Positions 60,083 through 64,000 of a stretch of 64,000 nucleotides of DNA are shown here, one piece after another. How positions within the stretch are numbered: position 1 is the stretch's first letter; each line of letters starts with the position of its first letter. The notes beneath the pieces were generated by a model that was not told the DNA's origin, searched no databases, and saw only the letters and a list, made by a program, of their open reading frames with translations. Made by a program: the position numbers and the translations under genes. Source of the stretch: an uncultured Chitinophagaceae bacterium (GTDB lineage: Bacteria > Bacteroidota > Bacteroidia > Chitinophagales > Chitinophagaceae); contig CALGAP010000008.1 of assembly GCA_937958995.1 (NCBI GenBank), positions 434,001 through 498,000 of the forward strand, given 5' to 3'.

Positions 60083-60883
60083 CTATCCGGCCCTGAACCA
60101 GTTTATGATTTGTACAATGATCATTTCTTCTATGAATATCAAAAACATTGCCGCCACCACGGCGGTATTGGCAGCAATGCCCACGCCCTGCGTACCACGC
60201 GTGGTGGTATAGCCTTTGTAACTGGAAACAATGCCGATGGTAAACCCGAATATGAGCGATTTAAGTACCGAAGAAAAAATATCGAGATAGGTAATGCTGC
60301 GAAATGCGGTTTCGAAAAACGAAACAAAACTCACTTGTTCATTGGCATGCACATTCAGGTAGGCGCCCATCAAGGCTATCAGTGCCATATAAATCATCAG
60401 CAGCGGCAGCATGAGGGTGGTGGCTAACACACGGGTAACCACTAGGTATTTGAATGGATTGATGGCCGATACTTCCAGTGCGTCGATCTGCTCCGACACT
60501 TTCATGGAACCAAGTTCTGCGCCGATGTTGGAGCCTACCTTGCCCGCGGCTATCAAAGCCGTGACCAATGGCGCCAGCGCGCGTATAATAGCTATGGCTA
60601 CCAGCGATGGCAGCCAGCTGGTTGCGCCAAACTCAGCCAGCGAAGGACGGCTTTGCTTGGTGAAAACAATTCCTGTTACAAAACTCGTGACCGATACCAG
60701 CGCCAGCGACTTATAACCAACATTATAGCACTGCCTCACCGTTTCCTTAAACTCGTAAGGCGGCAGAAAAACTTCTTTAAAAAATCGTCCTGCAAACTGC
60801 GTAATGGCATAGATCTCAAAAAAGAACTGATCCATCTGCCTGCTGACCACGTAATGACGACTGCGTTTCTTTGTTGTTCCCAT
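60083..60883 (-). CDS. mlaE: ABC transporter permease, MlaE-like
   Basis: 266 residues with five to six hydrophobic segments. The MlaE/YrbE signature is visible: VTSFVTGIVFTKQSRPSLAEFGA, then LAPLVTALIAAGKVGSNIGAELGSMKVSEQIDALE, the cytosolic coupling segment, and ATTLMLPLLMIYMALIALMGAYL. It forms a dimer at the core of the Mla transporter, which keeps lipid asymmetry of the outer membrane. First gene of mlaE-mlaF-mlaD. Upstream lies a 112-bp gap with dispersed repeat text. Confidence 0.93.
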   Translation of the reverse strand: MGTTKKRSRHYVVSRQMDQFFFEIYAITQFAGRFFKEVFLPPYEFKETVRQCYNVGYKSLALVSVTSFVTGIVFTKQSRPSLAEFGATSWLPSLVAIAIIRALAPLVTALIAAGKVGSNIGAELGSMKVSEQIDALEVSAINPFKYLVVTRVLATTLMLPLLMIYMALIALMGAYLNVHANEQVSFVSFFETAFRSITYLDIFSSVLKSLIFGFTIGIVSSYKGYTTTRGTQGVGIAANTAVVAAMFLIFIEEMIIVQIINWFRAG

Positions 60884-60954
60884 GAAAAATCAGCGGGAAA
60901 TCTTTTCCCCAGCAGGAGATGGGTTTCATAATCTATGCCAGTGGAGGGGTTAGG

Positions 60955-60996
60955 GGAGGGCCAAGTGACAGGTGGCCCAAACCCGGAACCCGAAAC
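60955..60996. repeat. intergenic repeat text: CAAGTGACAGG and AACCCGAAAC (family B and C motifs)
   Basis: GGGCCA-AGTGACAGG-TGGCCC forms a short hairpin at 60957-60977 and shares CAAGTGACAGG with the terminator at 17545. AACCCGAAAC at 60987-60996 is one arm of family B. Both sit against the stop codon of the next gene, as at 17 kb. Confidence 0.6.
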
Positions 60997-61454
60997 TACT
61001 TCCCAATCTCTCTCTTGATGTAAGATCCCCACGGCGTAAAGCGCTTCACGGTTTTCATCCAGTATTCGTGGTTGAGGTCGATATCGCTGTGGGGGCGGCC
61101 ATCGGAAAGTTCGATGGAGGCGTCAACCAGTTCCCAGTCATCTTCCTTGAGATGCCAGGAAAAATAGTGAGTGCCGTTTTTGTTGTAGCCTCCGTAACCT
61201 TCTGCAAGACCACCGGCAACAATCTTATGTCGATCGGCCACGGGCAGAGCGAGTTGTGCTTCTATTTGCTGCAGCACCGCGGTGTTCTTGGTAGCCACTA
61301 CAAAGGAACTGTCGCGCCAGTTTTCCGCACTCACGTCTCTTATACCTACTTCAAAGTACCGCCAGTCAGGTTCTTGGGGAAATGATGTTTTCTTCCTGCA
61401 CGAGAAGGCCATTGACATCACAACCAGGCAGAGGAGACAAAGCATTCTGAGCAT
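60996..61454 (-). CDS. lipoprotein with BP74-like domain
   Basis: About 152 residues from the ATG at 61454; the frame runs to 61496, but MLRMLCLLCLVVMSMAFSC is the natural lipoprotein signal. The mature part has YFEVGIRDVSAENWRDSSFVV, an AGGLAEGYGGYN segment, then HYFSWHLKEDDWELVDASIELSDGRPH and FTPWGSYIKREI. This matches the pattern of the BP74 domain as I know it (W-H-x-D...ELxDxxIEVCDG...PWxSR). The family name comes from a calmodulin-binding protein of Dictyostelium and its role in bacteria is unknown. Single gene, probably secreted to the periplasm or the surface. Confidence 0.6.
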   Translation of the reverse strand: MLRMLCLLCLVVMSMAFSCRKKTSFPQEPDWRYFEVGIRDVSAENWRDSSFVVATKNTAVLQQIEAQLALPVADRHKIVAGGLAEGYGGYNKNGTHYFSWHLKEDDWELVDASIELSDGRPHSDIDLNHEYWMKTVKRFTPWGSYIKREIGK

Positions 61455-61722
61455 AATCGTCAATTTAATGATGAAATAGTCATTATCAACTATCAATCAA
61501 TAATTTATGTACGAACACCTGACATACGCATGGCTCATGCCGTTGCACCCGCAGAAATCTTCTCAAGTATTTTAACAACGGGATAAATTCCCAAAAGCCA
61601 CCTCATTTTCCGCTTATGGGAAAAATGACAATATTAGGAAGATTCTTAGTGGTTCATATTCAGTGAGATATAATTCTGGTATTGGTTTGGTTTCCCTTGT
61701 GTGTACCTAAACATCCAAACTC

Positions 61723-63006
61723 ATGAAACGAATTTCTACCCTATTGATCACTTTACTGGTTGTGGCATCGGCTCATGCGCAGACGATTTACACCATCGAT
61801 AAAGACAAAAAATGGAGCTCCGCGATTCCCACAAATTGTACTGACTGTATCATCAACATCAACCCCGGTGTTACACTCACTATTGACAAATCGGTCACGC
61901 TTACCAACGTTACCATCAACGGTGGTAAACTCACCATCACCGGCAACAACAAGTTGACGCTGCAGGCCAGCGGCAATGGCCGCAACGAGTTCAATAATGT
62001 CATCATGGACATGAACGGCAACAGCGGCCTGGTAATAACGGGTGCCACCGCTTTCAACAACTCCGAGTTCAACCTCAAAGGCAGCACCGATATCAATGTG
62101 AATGGCTTACCCTGTGAGTTGGAACTGAGCGGTACACGCATCAACCTGAATGGAAGCACCAACTTCACTGCCACACAAGGCATGGTAGTTCTGAAAGATA
62201 ATAGCCAGTTGGTAGCCGGCGATGGCAGCAATGGCAGCCATGCGTACGTTCATTTCAGCAACACGGCCAACCTGGAGATTCACGATGGTTCTGCACTGGT
62301 TCTTTCCGGTAGCAAAAACTATTACTACAACATGAGCCCTTATGTGGGAGCTGATAATAAAGAAATAGCCACCGCCAATAATAATTACAACTGCGGCGCT
62401 AACAACAAACCCTGTGTGCCGGGTTATGTATATGGTCCCTATAGCCTGCTGAGCAGCTTTGTGAATACACTGCCTGTCGTATTGAACGATTTCACAGCCG
62501 CTCTTCACAATAACCAGGTGCAGCTTAACTGGGCTACCGACCAGGAAAGCAATTCAAGCCGCTTTGAAATTGAACGCAGCAAGGATGGCGCCAGCTGGAC
62601 AAAAATCGGCACCGTAACTGCACAGGGCAATACTTCAGTTAAAACAAAATATGCTTATACCGATAGAGCGCCTGAAGCTGGCGTTAACTACTATCGACTG
62701 AAAATGGTTGACCTTGACAACAGCTTTGAATATTCGCAGGTAAAATCTGTGCGCATTGCATTTGCAACCAACGTAAATATATATCCGAATCCTGCCGCTA
62801 AAGAGGTTCACGTATCGGTGCCTGTTGCTACCAACCTGGTGCGTCTTATGAACACCGCCGGACAGGTATTGCAGGAACGTAAATCGGTGGCGGCTCGCAC
62901 TACCGTTTCTTTCGATGTGTCGTCTTATGCGGGTGGTACTTATATGATTCAAATTCTGCAAGCTGATGGATCGGCACAAAACGGCCTGTTGCTGATCGCG
63001 AAATAA
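61723..63006 (+). CDS. secreted T9SS type A sorting-domain protein, beta-helix-like
   Basis: 427 residues with a signal peptide (MKRISTLLITLLVVASAHAQ). Residues about 30-200 are Asn/Gly/Thr-rich with short repeats (VTLTIDKSVTLTNVTINGGKL, LKGSTDINVNGLPCELELSG), suggesting a parallel beta-helix. Residues about 255-345 look like a fibronectin III-type domain (FTAALHNNQVQLNWATDQ). The C-terminal 75 residues are a T9SS type A sorting domain (VNIYPNPAAKEVHVSVP, GQVLQERKSVA, GGTYMIQILQADG, ending LLLIAK). No catalytic motif is visible; adhesion or matrix function is possible. A strong terminator follows. Confidence 0.85.
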   Translation: MKRISTLLITLLVVASAHAQTIYTIDKDKKWSSAIPTNCTDCIININPGVTLTIDKSVTLTNVTINGGKLTITGNNKLTLQASGNGRNEFNNVIMDMNGNSGLVITGATAFNNSEFNLKGSTDINVNGLPCELELSGTRINLNGSTNFTATQGMVVLKDNSQLVAGDGSNGSHAYVHFSNTANLEIHDGSALVLSGSKNYYYNMSPYVGADNKEIATANNNYNCGANNKPCVPGYVYGPYSLLSSFVNTLPVVLNDFTAALHNNQVQLNWATDQESNSSRFEIERSKDGASWTKIGTVTAQGNTSVKTKYAYTDRAPEAGVNYYRLKMVDLDNSFEYSQVKSVRIAFATNVNIYPNPAAKEVHVSVPVATNLVRLMNTAGQVLQERKSVAARTTVSFDVSSYAGGTYMIQILQADGSAQNGLLLIAK

Positions 63007-63035
63007 GTTTTCATTGAGTTCGGGATGTTTATCAA

Positions 63036-63108
63036 AAGCCCGCCTTCTCTGTACGCTTCAAGCGGTTTTTACCCGCCGGAGCTAAAGCGAAGGCGGGTCT
63101 TTTTTTTA
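63036..63108 (+). terminator. branched Rho-independent terminator after the T9SS protein gene
   Basis: CCCGCCTTC at 63039-63047 pairs with GAAGGCGGG at 63089-63097, followed by TCTTTTTTTTA. The 41-nt loop holds an inner GCGG/CCGC hairpin. Confidence 0.85.
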
Positions 63109-63168
63109 CCTTATCAGAATGTCTAACTTCGTATGAAATTGCCTACTTTTATTCGACAGCGTTGAAGT

Positions 63169-63591
63169 ATGGAAAATCGGAAAATACTGTTTATTATCGA
63201 CGATGATGAGGATGATCAATTGTTTCTGCATGAGGCAGTGAATGATTTGAAGATCCCGATCGAATGTCACTATGCCAATAATGGGGAGTCGGCGCTGAAG
63301 CAGTTGAAAGAGGAGACCATACCAGTGCCCGATTTCATATTTCTTGACCTGAATATGCCGCGGCTAAATGGCAAGGAATGCCTGGTGGAAATAAAGAAGC
63401 TGTCCCGCTATGCGCACGTGCCCATCATTATCTACTCCACCAGCTCGCATCACAAAGATATACAAGAGATAATGCAGTCGGGAGCTTCTTACTTCCTCAC
63501 GAAGCCCACGCGCATCAGCGAGCTTTGCGATAAGCTGCAGGATATCTTTTCTATCGACTGGCAGGAAGCAGGAGCAACCCGCAAAAGCTGA
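63169..63591 (+). CDS. single-domain response regulator (Rcp1/CheY-like)
   Basis: 140 residues, receiver domain only. The acidic cluster IIDDDEDDQLFL (Asp11-Asp13), phosphoacceptor Asp60 in FIFLDLNMP and Lys about 112 in YFLTKPT are intact. The additional acidic residues after the first Asp pair and the EAVNDLKIP segment place it with the Rcp1-like receivers that serve phytochrome or PAS-type kinases in phosphorelays. There is no output domain, so it should act by protein contact. It is convergent with the partial T9SS type B gene, with no gap. No cognate kinase lies next to it. Confidence 0.92.
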   Translation: MENRKILFIIDDDEDDQLFLHEAVNDLKIPIECHYANNGESALKQLKEETIPVPDFIFLDLNMPRLNGKECLVEIKKLSRYAHVPIIIYSTSSHHKDIQEIMQSGASYFLTKPTRISELCDKLQDIFSIDWQEAGATRKS

Positions 63592-64000
63592 TCACCTGAT
63601 CAACATCACCGTTCCTTTTTGCGTGTATTTGGCCCCCGTATAATCTACGGCGCGCACCACCCACACATAGGTACCGGAAGGTTGTGGCCTTCCTCCAACG
63701 GTGCCATCCCATCCTTGTTTGGTAGATGTGGAGTTATATACCATCTGCCCCCAGCGGTTGAATACCTGGAATGCTTCTACATGCGACATACCCGCCGCAA
63801 TCGGTCGCAGCACGTCATTTTTACCATCACCATTCGGCGTAAAGGCATTCGGCACAAAAACCGATGGCATGGTTTCAAAAACTTTTACGGTTATATAGGC
63901 CGAATCAACGCAGCCCGCTTCATTAAACACAAGCACTTTGTATTTGATACCCGAAGTAGATTCAAAATAAGTGATAACGGGATCGGCTTTCGTAGCGTCC
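63592..64000 (-). CDS. T9SS type B sorting-domain protein (gliding motility-associated CTD), 5' end outside the window
   Basis: The frame is open from the window edge to the stop at 63592, giving the last 136 residues of a larger secreted protein. The end is a CHU_C/T9SS type B sorting domain: VPNAFTPNGDGKNDVLRP, then VEAFQVFNRWGQMVYNST, GWDGTVGGRPQPSGTYVWVV and a final GTVMLIR. Upstream of it lies an Ig/PKD-like strand pattern (YKVLVFNEAGCVDSAYITVKV), common in long adhesins of this type. The function of the full protein cannot be stated. Confidence 0.92.
   Translation of the reverse strand, partial: DATKADPVITYFESTSGIKYKVLVFNEAGCVDSAYITVKVFETMPSVFVPNAFTPNGDGKNDVLRPIAAGMSHVEAFQVFNRWGQMVYNSTSTKQGWDGTVGGRPQPSGTYVWVVRAVDYTGAKYTQKGTVMLIR

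Overview
The window looks like chromosome of a Bacteroidota bacterium, most probably family Chitinophagaceae. The evidence is direct: type IX secretion (T9SS) C-terminal sorting domains, a SusC/SusD pair with an ECF sigma factor and FecR anti-sigma factor, RNA polymerase -7 elements of the TAnnTTTG type, almost no Shine-Dalgarno sequences, and three copies of a GH144-type glycanase, a family founded on Chitinophaga enzymes. The exact species cannot be named from the sequence.

Layout. 1-2.4 kb: two related secreted alpha/beta hydrolases. 2.6-10.5 kb: SixA-like phosphatase, two paralogous NarL-type response regulators on either side of a long amidophosphoribosyltransferase, and a large PAS/GAF sensor kinase next to the second regulator. 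10.6-17 kb: housekeeping block rimP-nusA-infB followed by a SurA-like chaperone. 17.2-17.5 kb: a small membrane protein. 17.6-40.4 kb: a minus-strand polysaccharide utilisation locus (PUL) reading sigma factor, FecR, SusC, SusD, LamG-type surface binder, a 21-bp perfect hairpin, a Gfo/Idh/MocA oxidoreductase, a PhyH remnant, DoxX, three GH144 proteins, GH43, SGNH esterase, GH3, sulfatase, alpha/beta hydrolase and HAD phosphatase. 40.5-47.2 kb: a CAT-anticodon tRNA, an outer-membrane barrel, hflX, a Rieske protein, a DUF1080 protein, small metabolic proteins and rmuC. 47.3-50.8 kb: a small accessory island ending at tRNA-Asn, holding a PhyH-like dioxygenase, a truncated ORF joined to an IS3-type transposase relic, and a DUF6119/TIGR04141-type protein. 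51.2-52.1 kb: a propeller-type sensor kinase gene broken by a large internal deletion. 52.3-58.2 kb: SUFU-domain protein, LLM flavin oxidoreductase, two class-C beta-lactamase-like hydrolases, a DUF421 protein and its partner. 58.2-60.9 kb: an Mla-type lipid transport operon. 61-64 kb: a BP74-like lipoprotein, two T9SS cargo proteins (one partial) and a single-domain response regulator.

How it works together. In the PUL the FecR/ECF pair would receive a signal through the N-terminal STN domain of SusC. SusD and the LamG protein would capture glycan at the surface, and SusC would import oligosaccharides. The GH144 triplet and GH3 point to beta-1,2-glucan or a related beta-glucan. The sulfatase, GH43 and SGNH esterase suggest a decorated substrate or a second one. 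That substrate is inference.

Non-coding signals include several TAnnTTTG promoters, strong hairpin terminators, an operator-like palindrome upstream of the sensor kinase, a hairpin in the rimP leader, and at least three families of dispersed intergenic repeats. No CRISPR array, rRNA gene, prophage or complete insertion sequence was seen.
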